A stretch of 10,141 nucleotides of DNA from Acidimicrobiaceae bacterium (GTDB lineage Bacteria > Actinomycetota > Acidimicrobiia > Acidimicrobiales > Aldehydirespiratoraceae): positions 1-10,141 of the forward strand of contig VXNG01000004.1 in assembly GCA_009840695.1 (NCBI GenBank), in the 5' to 3' direction. Numbering within the stretch: the first letter of the stretch is position 1; every line of letters begins with the position of its first letter. Positions 1 through 6,779 of this stretch are shown in pieces. The notes beneath the pieces are model-generated. The model worked only from the letters and a program-made list of their open reading frames with translations, was not told the DNA's origin and did not search any database. The position numbers and the translations under genes were made by a program.

Positions 1-157
1 GCACAAACACATGGGCATTCAATACCTCTGACGTGGGCTTTGACCTCCTACTTTTAGCCCGTCACAGCCCGGCATGGCACCACTTGTCACAGTAGGGTAT
101 GAGTCCTGTCTCGGGCTCCACATGTTCCCTGCACCGGGATTGAGCTCAGATCGCGGT
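1..157. other. Intergenic, AT-richer stretch left of ada
   Basis: No gene fills this stretch, which lies downstream of the ada stop codon. Bases 1-100 are visibly richer in A+T than the rest of the window. A short direct repeat (GTCACAG at 61-67 and 86-92, 25 bp apart) is the only repeat seen. On the minus strand an ATG at 18-16 is preceded by AGAGG (29-25) with 6-nt spacing, so a gene running off the left edge could begin here, but only six codons are visible. I tried to fold 57-121 as a tRNA because it ends in TCCA; no acceptable T-loop or anticodon arm appears. Confidence 0.5.
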
Positions 158-1216
158 TCAGGCCGTTGTCTCTGTCGACTCGGCGGCTAGGAGTTCTTGC
201 TTGCGCTCCTTGCCCCAGCGGTAGCCGGCTGTCGATCCATCGGCTCGAACCACCCGGTGGCAGGGGACCACGAGGGCAGCGGGGTTGGCGCCGCAGGCCC
301 GTCCCACCGCCCGGTGGGAATTCGGTCGTCCGATCTTGACCGCCAACTCCCCATAGGTGACGGTCGTTCCCGCCGGGATGGTCCGCAGCGCCTGCCACAC
401 CGCTACCTGGAACGTCGAGCCCTGAAGATCGAGCGGGAGATCGGCGGCGGCCGCGGGACGGCCTTCGGCAAGGTCGCGCACGATGTTCGCCACTTGCTCG
501 AGCGTCTCGTCGCTGCGTTCGACCCGCGCTTGGGGGAACTCGTCCGCCAACTCCGCCTCTAGTGCCTCGCGGGAGTCGCCGATCCGAACCGCGCACACGC
601 CGCGGCCGGTCGCGGCGACGAGAATCTCGCCCAGCGGGCTGGAGAAGACCGTGTAGCGCACGCAGACTCCCGGCGACCCCTCGCCGAACGCTGACGGAGT
701 GACCCCCATCTGCGACCCCGCGCTGTCGTAGAAGGCCCGCATCGACCCGTAACCCGCGTCGAGGACCGCATCGGTGACGGGAACGCCGCGGCGCAGCGCG
801 TTGCGGACCCGCTCGCCCCGCTGGGCCCGCCGGTAGGCGGAGATCGTTACCCCGACAGTGTCCTTGAACATCCGGCTCAGATGGCGCTGGGACCAGCCCG
901 CCTGCCGGGCCAGTTCCGCAACGGAGGAATCCTCGTCGGGGTCCTCGATCCTCCGGCACACCGCCACCACCGCCGCCCGCGACGCACCAGTCACTCGCTC
1001 CTGATCGGGCCGGCAGCGCAGGCAGGCCCGGAACCCGGCCGCGACCGCCTCGGCTCCAGTGGCGAAGAACACGACATTCCGGCGCGACGGGCGACGGGAC
1101 GGGCAAGTCGGCACGCAATAGATGCCGGTCGTGCGAGCCGCGTAGAGGAACAGCCCTACCGCAGCCTCATCGCGAGCCTCGACCGCAGCCCACCGAGCGT
1201 TGTCCAAGCCGTCCAT
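158..1216 (-). CDS. ada: Ada: methylphosphotriester / O6-methylguanine-DNA methyltransferase and transcriptional activator
   Basis: Ada removes methyl groups from DNA by irreversible transfer to its own cysteines, and in known Ada proteins methylation of the N-terminal domain turns it into an activator of alkylation-repair genes. All three parts are visible (numbering from the second Met, 352 aa). An N-terminal zinc/methyl-acceptor domain has Cys34, Cys38, Cys65 and Cys68 (GIYCVPTC ... CLRC). An AraC-type double helix-turn-helix covers about 81-177. The C-terminal methyltransferase domain, about 189-345, carries the PCHRVV active site with Cys319. E. coli Ada is 354 aa with Cys38 and Cys321, so this start matches the family length. 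An equally placed in-frame ATG lies 30 nt upstream at 1246 because the start region is tandemly duplicated; that start has a TAGGGT hexamer 6 nt before it and cannot be excluded. The gene follows the 1312-2598 gene on the same strand after about 95 nt. Confidence 0.95.
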   Translation of the reverse strand: MDGLDNARWAAVEARDEAAVGLFLYAARTTGIYCVPTCPSRRPSRRNVVFFATGAEAVAAGFRACLRCRPDQERVTGASRAAVVAVCRRIEDPDEDSSVAELARQAGWSQRHLSRMFKDTVGVTISAYRRAQRGERVRNALRRGVPVTDAVLDAGYGSMRAFYDSAGSQMGVTPSAFGEGSPGVCVRYTVFSSPLGEILVAATGRGVCAVRIGDSREALEAELADEFPQARVERSDETLEQVANIVRDLAEGRPAAAADLPLDLQGSTFQVAVWQALRTIPAGTTVTYGELAVKIGRPNSHRAVGRACGANPAALVVPCHRVVRADGSTAGYRWGKERKQELLAAESTETTA

Positions 1217-1260
1217 GACCCGACCCCCATCGTCCAAGTGGTCCATGACCCGACCCTACG
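1201..1260 (-). repeat. Imperfect 30-bp tandem duplication over the ada start
   Basis: Two adjacent 30-bp units (1231-1260 and 1201-1230, read on the minus strand) share a perfect 16-nt core, GGGTCGGGTCATGGAC, then CTTGGAC after two mismatched bases: 23 of 25 positions identical. Each unit carries an in-frame ATG (1246 and 1216) with the same upstream context, so the product can begin MDHLDDGGRV or MDGLDNARW. The unit length is a multiple of three, which keeps the frame. Confidence 0.85.
1253..1258 (-). promoter_or_regulatory. Possible -10 hexamer of a leaderless ada promoter
   Basis: TAGGGT (actinobacterial -10 pattern TANNNT) ends 6 nt before the ATG at 1246. That spacing would place the transcript start at or next to the ATG. 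No convincing -35 is seen. It is only in the outer copy of the 30-bp duplication; the inner copy lacks the TA. This is inference from one hexamer. Confidence 0.3.
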
Positions 1261-1282
1261 ACTCGTCCCACCAGCGCACTTC

Positions 1283-1292
1283 CCGGTACCGG
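1283..1292. promoter_or_regulatory. Perfect 10-bp palindrome upstream of ada
   Basis: CCGGTACCGG is a perfect palindrome in the gap between the 1312-2598 gene and ada, 37-46 nt before the outer ada ATG. The position would suit an operator for a dimeric regulator, but a 10-bp GC-rich palindrome can occur by chance and no second half-site or Ada-box match is evident. Confidence 0.2.
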
Positions 1293-1311
1293 ACATCCAA
1301 ATTCAAGTCAC

Positions 1312-2598
1312 TCACGGTCGTGCTCCTATCTGCACCGGTCGTTCGGTCAGGTCGAACTCGCGGAGGCCTCCGCCGCCGATGCTGCCGGCCAGCCAGTGCG
1401 GCCGGGCTGGCTCGACGTCGGGATCGATACGCAGGTCCCACGAGAACTCCCCAGTCTGGATGGCCACACACTGCGGGTTCACGGCCTGGGCCATGTGGAT
1501 GAAGCCGTCGAGCCAGTCGAGCGGGCTGCGGCACACGTCGTCGCCGATCCCGGCGCAGTCACCGAACTCGATGGACCCCGCAGTCTCGCAATCGACGGTC
1601 ACCGTGTAGCGCACGTAGTCGTCCACCAGGATGGGGTCGAGCTGCAGGACCTTGCCGATGGCCCCCATGCCGTCACCCTCGATTCCCATGGCCTCCCGCA
1701 GCCGGGCCACCAGCACCGGCGCCATGGCGGCCCGATGCTGGGGCGCCGCGTTGTCGAGCAGGTCGGAGCTGAAGTTCTCGTCAACCGAGAAGTATGCGGC
1801 TCGCATGAGCAGGTGGTTGTCCAGGCAGAACTCCTTGGCCTGGCGCACCAGCACGGCGTGGGAGAAGTCCTCCAGCCGGAGCTCGGGTATGAGTGGACCC
1901 GAGTAGTCGTCCATGCCGCCAGGCTCGAGCGACTCGCCCAGCTCGAACTCGAAGGATGCTGCCGCCGATCGGCGGACGACCGCCAGCGACGGCTCCTCGG
2001 ACCGGGGGCCGGGCTCCTCGTGGACGATCCGGACCTCCCAGCGGCAGTGCTCCCCGGTGAACTGGTCGGGCTTGGGCGGCCGATGGATCGGAATGGCCCG
2101 CAGCTTCGGATTGGTCACCCCCAGCGTGGCGTCGAAGGTGCGGTCCTCCATGTGGTGGCACATGTTGGTCACCAGCTGCTCGTCGTTGGCGGTCACCTCC
2201 CGCAGGTAGTGATGGGCGCCGCAGAACGGCAGCCAGAAGTAGCCGAGGTCGTGGGCAACCTCCTCGAACCGGAAGTCCATGAAGTGGTGGGCCGCGCCGA
2301 CATCGAACTGGAAGCTCTTCAGCGCCTCGCCTGCGCTGTTGCCGTGCATCCGGAGGTTCTTCTTATTGCGCTCGGTGTAGATGGGGCTCGACCCCATCCA
2401 CTCACTGTCGGCCTGCTTGATGGTGGCGTCCACCCCGACCCCCAGAGCGATGTGCGGCATCAGAGCCCGGTCGTGGTAGAAGGCCACCACCATGTACTCG
2501 CGGCACAGGCGAGCGAGTGCCTTGCGCGACAACCGCTCCAGCGTCCAGCCAGCGTCGAACGGACCCGAATAGTCCCCGGACACCGGGCCTTCACTCAT
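1312..2598 (-). CDS. Unrecognised protein made of two tandem repeats
   Basis: I do not recognise the function of this 428-aa protein. It has no signal peptide, no membrane segment and no known catalytic motif. It consists of two diverged copies of one domain: copy 1, about residues 9-191, opens DYSGPFDAGWTLERLS; copy 2, about 231-391, opens DYSGPLIPELRLEDFS. Both copies end alike (CRWEVRI and FSWDLRI), and both have a Cys- and His- or Asp-rich patch before a matching stretch (VTNPKLRAIPI against AVNPQCVAIQ). The opening, a D-Y-S-G-P segment followed by a helix with a conserved Ser and Leu, faintly recalls DUF6125 / ATC-hydrolase-like proteins, which is only an impression. Repeated His and Cys (HH at 104-105, CGAHH at 126-130, MCHHM at 146-150) could bind metal. 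The ATG at 2598 has a strong SD, AAGGGAG, 5 nt upstream. It lies 47 nt after the ilvE stop on the same strand, with a hairpin between. Confidence 0.85.
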   Translation of the reverse strand: MSEGPVSGDYSGPFDAGWTLERLSRKALARLCREYMVVAFYHDRALMPHIALGVGVDATIKQADSEWMGSSPIYTERNKKNLRMHGNSAGEALKSFQFDVGAAHHFMDFRFEEVAHDLGYFWLPFCGAHHYLREVTANDEQLVTNMCHHMEDRTFDATLGVTNPKLRAIPIHRPPKPDQFTGEHCRWEVRIVHEEPGPRSEEPSLAVVRRSAAASFEFELGESLEPGGMDDYSGPLIPELRLEDFSHAVLVRQAKEFCLDNHLLMRAAYFSVDENFSSDLLDNAAPQHRAAMAPVLVARLREAMGIEGDGMGAIGKVLQLDPILVDDYVRYTVTVDCETAGSIEFGDCAGIGDDVCRSPLDWLDGFIHMAQAVNPQCVAIQTGEFSWDLRIDPDVEPARPHWLAGSIGGGGLREFDLTERPVQIGARP

Positions 2599-2603
2599 AG
2601 GCG

Positions 2604-2610
2604 CTCCCTT
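2604..2610 (-). promoter_or_regulatory. Ribosome binding site of the two-repeat protein gene
   Basis: AAGGGAG on the minus strand, 5 nt before the ATG at 2598. It is a good anti-SD match and supports this start. Confidence 0.75.
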
Positions 2611-2627
2611 CCGTGGACCAGCTATGT

Positions 2628-2650
2628 GCTAGCCCCCGCGGCGGGCTAGC
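2628..2650 (-). terminator. Hairpin over the ilvE stop codon
   Basis: An 8-bp perfect inverted repeat, GCTAGCCC and GGGCTAGC, encloses a 7-nt loop and includes the ilvE TAG stop. It lies between ilvE and the next gene in the same direction. No T-run follows, so it is either an intrinsic terminator of the T-less actinobacterial kind or a stem that limits read-through or protects the ilvE mRNA end. Confidence 0.55.
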
Positions 2651-3671
2651 CGCGCACGGGCGTGCGCCAGCCGAACGGGTCCGGCGCCGCACCCAACTGG
2701 ATATCCACCAGCGCTTGCCGCAACCGCAACGTGTTGCGGCCCGGCTGCCCGTCGCCGATGGTGAGGGTCTCGCCCGAGCGGAGAACGGTGCCCACGGGGG
2801 CCACGCCGGCAGCCGTGCCCGACAGGAAGGCCTCTCCGCGCTCGGACCAGTCGACGAGTTCGTCGAGGTTGATTGAGCGCTCCTCCACCTCGTAGCCGAG
2901 ATGCCGGGCCAACTGGATCACCGAGTCCCGGGTCACTCCATGCAGGAACGACTCATCCAGATGCCGGGTGACGAGCCGCTCGTCGTCGGCGAGGAAGAAG
3001 TTCGAGGCCCCGGTCTCGGTGATGTCGCCGCCCGTGGCGAACAGCATCTGATCGACAGCCTCGTTGGCGGCCATCGCGTCCAGCGTCGGACCGAGGGCCA
3101 TGGCGTAGTTCGCGCCGCACTTGACCATGCCGAACTGGGGAACGGTGCGTTGCAGCGACGTCTCCAACAGCAGCGTGAGCGGCCGGATCCCACCCTTGAA
3201 GTAGTCGCCCACCGGCGAGTTCACCACATAGAGCAGCGCGGCGCGGGTCGGGCGGCCGGCCGCTCCGATGTCGGCCTCCGTGCCGATCAGCGTCGGCCGG
3301 ATGTAGAGCGAACCGGGCGGATCGGGCACCTCGGAGGCGTTGGCCTCCACCGCGTCGATGATCATCTGCGTCAGCGTGCCCGGGTCGACGTCCGGCAGCC
3401 GCAGACGCTCGGCGCTGCCGACCATGCGAGCCACATGGCTGTCCAGCCGGAAGACGGCCAGCGACCCATCGGTCTGGCGGTGAGCCTTCAACCCCTCGAA
3501 GATGGCGCTCCCGTAGTGCAGCACGTGCGCGGCAGGGCTGATCGTCAAGTCGCCGTAAGGCTCGGCCGAGCCGCCGTAGACGAAGGGGCCGCCATCGGCT
3601 CGCGCCGTGGTCATCCAGTCGCAGAGGACGGTCCCGAAGGGAACGGTGAAGGGGTCGGGCTTTGGTGTCAT
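2646..3671 (-). CDS. ilvE: Branched-chain amino acid aminotransferase (class IV, PLP)
   Basis: The 341-aa enzyme should transfer an amino group between glutamate and the 2-oxo acids of leucine, isoleucine and valine in the cytoplasm, the last step of their synthesis and the first of their breakdown. Class IV aminotransferase features are in order: HYGSAIFEGLKA (52-63), the PLP-binding Lys184 in VKCGANYA, the signature ETGASNFF (219-226), FLHGVTRDSVI (243-252) and SGTAAGVAPVG (284-294). Length is in the usual range for a type II, eukaryote-like BCAT. The open frame extends to 3803, but the ATG at 3671 is chosen because GGAGGAG lies 7 nt before it and family homology starts right after it. The gene is divergent from the permease gene (123 nt between starts). 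Exact substrate range is not readable; related class IV enzymes (D-amino acid transaminase, ADC lyase) are less likely given the BCAT-type motifs. Confidence 0.93.
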   Translation of the reverse strand: MTPKPDPFTVPFGTVLCDWMTTARADGGPFVYGGSAEPYGDLTISPAAHVLHYGSAIFEGLKAHRQTDGSLAVFRLDSHVARMVGSAERLRLPDVDPGTLTQMIIDAVEANASEVPDPPGSLYIRPTLIGTEADIGAAGRPTRAALLYVVNSPVGDYFKGGIRPLTLLLETSLQRTVPQFGMVKCGANYAMALGPTLDAMAANEAVDQMLFATGGDITETGASNFFLADDERLVTRHLDESFLHGVTRDSVIQLARHLGYEVEERSINLDELVDWSERGEAFLSGTAAGVAPVGTVLRSGETLTIGDGQPGRNTLRLRQALVDIQLGAAPDPFGWRTPVRG

Positions 3672-3678
3672 GTGAACT

Positions 3679-3685
3679 CTCCTCC
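3679..3685 (-). promoter_or_regulatory. Strong ribosome binding site of ilvE
   Basis: GGAGGAG on the minus strand lies 7 nt before the ATG at 3671. It decides the start in favour of 3671 over the longer open frame beginning at 3803. Confidence 0.85.
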
Positions 3686-3695
3686 GAGCGGCGGC

Positions 3696-3701
3696 ATCGT
3701 A
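3696..3701 (-). promoter_or_regulatory. Possible -10 element of ilvE
   Basis: TACGAT (TANNNT) on the minus strand, 10 nt upstream of the SD; a transcript starting about 6-7 nt downstream would have a short leader holding the SD. No clear -35 is seen. Confidence 0.3.
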
Positions 3702-3758
3702 CAGCCCGACCACCCCGGAGCCCGCGGCGGCCGACGGTTGGTCGGACACCATGCATCG

Positions 3759-3787
3759 TTGTGTCGACTGCTGTGGTGGGCGATGAT
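3759..3787 (+). promoter_or_regulatory. Possible promoter of the permease gene
   Basis: TTGTGT (3759-3764) and GATGAT (3782-3787) are separated by 17 nt, the ideal sigma-70 type spacing. The -10 ends 7 nt before the ATG at 3795, which would make the mRNA essentially leaderless. No good SD is found before any of the three ATGs (3783, 3786, 3795), which agrees with this. Inference from sequence match only. Confidence 0.35.
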
Positions 3788-3794
3788 GCGTGGC

Positions 3795-5567
3795 ATGCAA
3801 CACGACGCGTCCGCCGGGTCACGGCATGTCCGGTACGAGCCCGACGACAAGCCGCCCCTCGCGCTGACCGCGGGGCTGGGCCTCCAGTTCGCCATCCTGT
3901 CCATCGCAGGCATCGTCCTGACGCCGGCGATCGTCATCAGGGCCGCGGGCGGGAGCGACTCCTACCTGACATGGGCGGTGTTCGCGGCCGCGGCGGTCTG
4001 CGGTGTCAGCACGACCCTGCAGGCGGTCAAGCTCGGACGCATCGGCGCCGGGTACGTGCTGCTGATGGGGACCTCGGGCGCCTTCATCGCGGTGTGCGTG
4101 GCTGCGCTGGTGCAGGGAGGTCCCGGCTTGCTGGCCACACTGGTGGTGGCGTCGTCGCTGTTCCAGTTCCTCCTCGCCGGGAGGCTGTCGCTGTTCAGGC
4201 GGCTACTGACTCCCACGGTGGCCGGCACGGTGCTGATGCTGATCGCGGTGACGGTGATGCCACTCGTGTTCGCCATGTTGACGGCCGCACCCGAGGGAAG
4301 CTCGGAATGGAGCACACCGACGAGCGCACTGATCACCGTGGTCGTGATCATCGCCATCGCGCTGAAGTCCTCGGGCAGCCTGCGCCTGTGGGCACCGGTC
4401 ATCGGCGTCGTGGCCGGCTCGATCGTGGCCGCCCTCTTCGGGCTCTACGACGTCGATCGGGTGGTCGAGGCCGGCTGGGTCGGCCTGCCCGACACGGGAT
4501 GGCCCGGCTTCGACCTGTCGTTCGGCTCGGCGTTCTGGAGCCTGCTGCCCGCCTTCATCCTGGTCACGCTCATCGGCGCGATCGAGACCCTCGGCGACTC
4601 AGTGGCCATCCAGCGCGTGTCGTGGCGACAGCCCCGGGCGGTGGACTACCGGGTTGTTCAGGGAGCGGTGGCCGCGGACGGCGCCGGCAACCTGCTGTCG
4701 GGACTGGCCGGCACCGTTCCCAACACGACCTACTCCAGCACCGTGTCCATCACCGAGTTGACCGGCGTCGCCGCCCGCCGCGTCGGCGTCGCCATCGGTG
4801 CCTCGTTCATCGTGATGGCGTTGCTGCCCAAGTTCCTGGCCTTGGTGCTCGCCGTGCCCGACGCGGTTGTAGCGGCGTACGTCACGGTGTTGATCGCAAT
4901 GCTGTTCGTGGTCGGCATGAGGATCGTCGTCGAGGAAGCCTCCGACTACCGCAAGGGCCTGATCGCGGGTGTCTCGTTCTGGATCGGCGTCGGCTTCCAG
5001 AACGGTGTCATCTTCCCGGAGTACCTGGAGGGATTCGCGGGCGGCTTCCTTGAGAACGGCATGACGACGGGCGGTCTCGTGGCGATCGTGCTGACGCTGT
5101 TCACGGAGGTGACCCAGTCCCGTCGCCGGCGGATGCGCGCCGACCTGGCGATCTCGGAACTGCCGCGCATCCGGGAGTTTCTGGACGGCTTCGCAAGGCG
5201 TCACGGCTGGGAGGCACCGATGTCGAACCGGCTGGACGCGGTCGCCGAGGAGACACTGCTGACGCTGCTCGATGACGAGCCAGCCGGAGGCGACATTGGC
5301 GGGCGCGCGCTGCGCATTACGGCAAGCAAGCAGGACGGGCGCGCTGTGCTCGAGTTCGTGGCCGCGGCCCGGGGAGAGAACATCGAGGACCGGCTGGCCG
5401 TGCTCGACGAACCGGGTGCGACCAGACCCGTCGAGCGCGACATCTCGCTGAGGCTTCTCCAACACTTCGCGACCTCAGTGGTCCACCAGCAGTATCACGA
5501 ACTCGAGATCGTCACCGTCCACATCAACACCCCGCAACGGCCGGACCCGGCCGGCGAGCCGGCCTAG
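3795..5567 (+). CDS. NCS2-family (xanthine/uracil-type) permease with C-terminal RsbW/HATPase-like domain
   Basis: The first about 440 of 590 residues form a multi-pass membrane protein of the NCS2 nucleobase transporter family, which imports xanthine, uric acid or uracil with H+ or Na+. Family landmarks are GYVLLMGTSGAFI (TM3, 86-98), the TM8 acidic motif GAIETLGDSVA with Glu264 (261-271), and the TM10 region GTVPNTTYSSTVSITELTGVAARRVG (306-331; the Gln or Glu that contacts the base in well-studied members is not obvious). After a basic linker (QSRRRRMR, 441-448) comes a soluble domain, about 449-577, with the look of an RsbW-type HATPase: a first helix ISELPRIREFLDGFARRHGW, a second helix RLDAVAEETLLTLL where the N-box should be, and strand-helix-strand to the end. 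The N-box Asn and the DxGxG box are not preserved, so ATP binding is doubtful. The start at 3795 is chosen from the promoter spacing; ATGs at 3783 and 3786 are possible. Substrate is unknown. Confidence 0.88.
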   Translation: MQHDASAGSRHVRYEPDDKPPLALTAGLGLQFAILSIAGIVLTPAIVIRAAGGSDSYLTWAVFAAAAVCGVSTTLQAVKLGRIGAGYVLLMGTSGAFIAVCVAALVQGGPGLLATLVVASSLFQFLLAGRLSLFRRLLTPTVAGTVLMLIAVTVMPLVFAMLTAAPEGSSEWSTPTSALITVVVIIAIALKSSGSLRLWAPVIGVVAGSIVAALFGLYDVDRVVEAGWVGLPDTGWPGFDLSFGSAFWSLLPAFILVTLIGAIETLGDSVAIQRVSWRQPRAVDYRVVQGAVAADGAGNLLSGLAGTVPNTTYSSTVSITELTGVAARRVGVAIGASFIVMALLPKFLALVLAVPDAVVAAYVTVLIAMLFVVGMRIVVEEASDYRKGLIAGVSFWIGVGFQNGVIFPEYLEGFAGGFLENGMTTGGLVAIVLTLFTEVTQSRRRRMRADLAISELPRIREFLDGFARRHGWEAPMSNRLDAVAEETLLTLLDDEPAGGDIGGRALRITASKQDGRAVLEFVAAARGENIEDRLAVLDEPGATRPVERDISLRLLQHFATSVVHQQYHELEIVTVHINTPQRPDPAGEPA

Positions 5568-5578
5568 CACTAGCCGGC
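5558..5578. terminator. Stem-loop between convergent genes
   Basis: GCCGGC and GCCGGC-complementary arms, extended by TA/TA with one bulged C (5564), form an 8-bp stem with a 4-nt loop. It includes the permease TAG stop and lies 17 nt before the end of the convergent sulfotransferase gene, a good position for a bidirectional terminator. No strong T-run accompanies it. Confidence 0.5.
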
Positions 5579-5594
5579 GACGCAGCGGTCCCCC

Positions 5595-6779
5595 TTACGC
5601 GAGCAACGGGGCGAAGCGGTCGCGGTAGGCCCCGAAGTGCCGGGCCAGGGATTGTTCGTTGATGCCGAACTGGTCGGCGTCATAGGTGTGGACGCCGTGC
5701 TTGTCCCTAGGGTTCTCGGCCCGCCAGGCCAGCATCCGGTCGACCGTGGACTGCGTCAGCTCGTCGCCGAGCCACTCGTAGAGCCGGCGGATCGGGACGA
5801 TCGGATCGGCCTGGAACTCGCGGAATCCAATGTCGAAGAACCGTGCGTCGTTGGCCGGGTCCCGGCGGAACTCGAGCATCCGGTCCGTGGCGAGCGACCA
5901 GTGTTGCATGTTGAGTTCACCGACATAGAGGGGATCGATACCCGGGTTCGCGTCCTTGAGCAGCGTGTAGTACAGGTCGCACACCGACGGCAGCACTCTC
6001 GAGACGTCCCGATGAGTCTGCCAGAATCTCACCTCCGGGAAGACCTCCACGAAGGCATCCAGGAACATCGTGTGGGTCGGGCACTTGAGCCGCCACACCT
6101 TGGTGTCCGTCTTCCATTGCAGCAGCTTCAGCGCTCGCTTCTCGTAGCGGTAGGCGGGCTCCATGTCGCAGTGGGCGAACCAGTCGGCGTAGGCGGGCAT
6201 GTGGCCCATGACGGTGAAGAACTGGGCCTTGAACTCCATGGCCACGAGGTTGTGATCCTCCATCGGGCCGGTGGCCGACTGGGGCAGCATCGAGCGCAGC
6301 CGGGCCGCTATGTGGTCATGGGCCATCTCCAACACCATCCGGGTGGCGGCTATGCGCTCCTCGTCCGCAGCGGGGTCGACACCCGGCGGCGGGCACGGAT
6401 CGCCCTCCTCCCAGGTGCGCAGGTTGCGAAACGCCTGGTCCTCGCCCAGCAGGTGTGACAGCGCGGTGGAGCCCGTGCGAGGCAAGCCGACCCCCACGAA
6501 CTCGATCTGGACGGTTTGCTCATCGATCTCAGGGTGGCGCCGATACCAGTCCTCCACCTTCAGACGGTTGGCGAGGGCGCGGACCACCGCACGGTTGAAC
6601 CCCATCTCGCCCATATCGCTCAAGGTCGCCTCGGAAGCGACCGAGCCGATCAGCACCTCAAGGCCCTCTCGCCAACTATCGCCGCCGAAGTCGTCCAGCC
6701 CTGTCTGGGCCTTGGCTCCGCTGATCAGATCGTCGATCCTGGCTGCCGCCGACGGCGGCGTGCCGCCCGCGCCACTCAT
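5595..6779 (-). CDS. PAPS-dependent sulfotransferase family protein (Sulfotransf_3 type)
   Basis: The 394-aa protein should move a sulfo group from PAPS to a hydroxyl or amine of a small molecule. The 5'-phosphosulfate loop is clear at 95-111 (VGLPRTGSTALSHLL, with Arg101, Thr102, Gly103, Ser104, Thr105). The 3'-phosphate-binding segment is RFWQTHRDVSRVLPSV at about 251-266 (Arg257, Ser265). The overall pattern, including KCPTHTMFLDAFVEVFPEVRF ahead of that segment, is that of bacterial Sulfotransf_3 proteins, which commonly act on lipids and secondary metabolites. No signal peptide or membrane segment is seen. The ATG at 6779 overlaps the stop of the upstream gene as ATGA, with only a poorly spaced GAGG, so translation is probably coupled. 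The open frame continues upstream inside the neighbour but is not family-like there. The acceptor cannot be read from the sequence. Confidence 0.9.
   Translation of the reverse strand: MSGAGGTPPSAAARIDDLISGAKAQTGLDDFGGDSWREGLEVLIGSVASEATLSDMGEMGFNRAVVRALANRLKVEDWYRRHPEIDEQTVQIEFVGVGLPRTGSTALSHLLGEDQAFRNLRTWEEGDPCPPPGVDPAADEERIAATRMVLEMAHDHIAARLRSMLPQSATGPMEDHNLVAMEFKAQFFTVMGHMPAYADWFAHCDMEPAYRYEKRALKLLQWKTDTKVWRLKCPTHTMFLDAFVEVFPEVRFWQTHRDVSRVLPSVCDLYYTLLKDANPGIDPLYVGELNMQHWSLATDRMLEFRRDPANDARFFDIGFREFQADPIVPIRRLYEWLGDELTQSTVDRMLAWRAENPRDKHGVHTYDADQFGINEQSLARHFGAYRDRFAPLLA

Noticed and set aside
57..121. Possible tRNA ending in TCCA
   Set aside because: The 3' stem could pair only imperfectly with GCCCGTC, the length is too short, the T-loop lacks a TTCRANY pattern and no anticodon arm forms.
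1260..1311. Ada box (as in E. coli ada/alkB promoters) upstream of ada
   Set aside because: AATTTGGATG and AAGTGCGC were considered but neither matches the AAT-N6-GCAA arrangement at a sensible distance from a promoter.
1396..2649. 417-codon plus-strand open frame opposite the two-repeat protein
   Set aside because: The minus frame has a strong SD, internal protein repeats and normal amino-acid composition; the plus frame is His/Val/Arg-rich shadow sequence and has no start signal.
2901..3794. Long plus-strand open frame antisense to ilvE, in frame with the permease, giving an apparent 888-aa fusion
   Set aside because: The translation upstream of 3783 is Arg/His/Gly-rich with no family features, while the minus strand encodes a complete ilvE. 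The open frame reflects GC-rich third positions.
4599..5465. 288-codon minus-strand open frame inside the permease gene
   Set aside because: It is antisense to conserved NCS2 motifs and has shadow-type composition rich in His, Gln, Arg and Asp.
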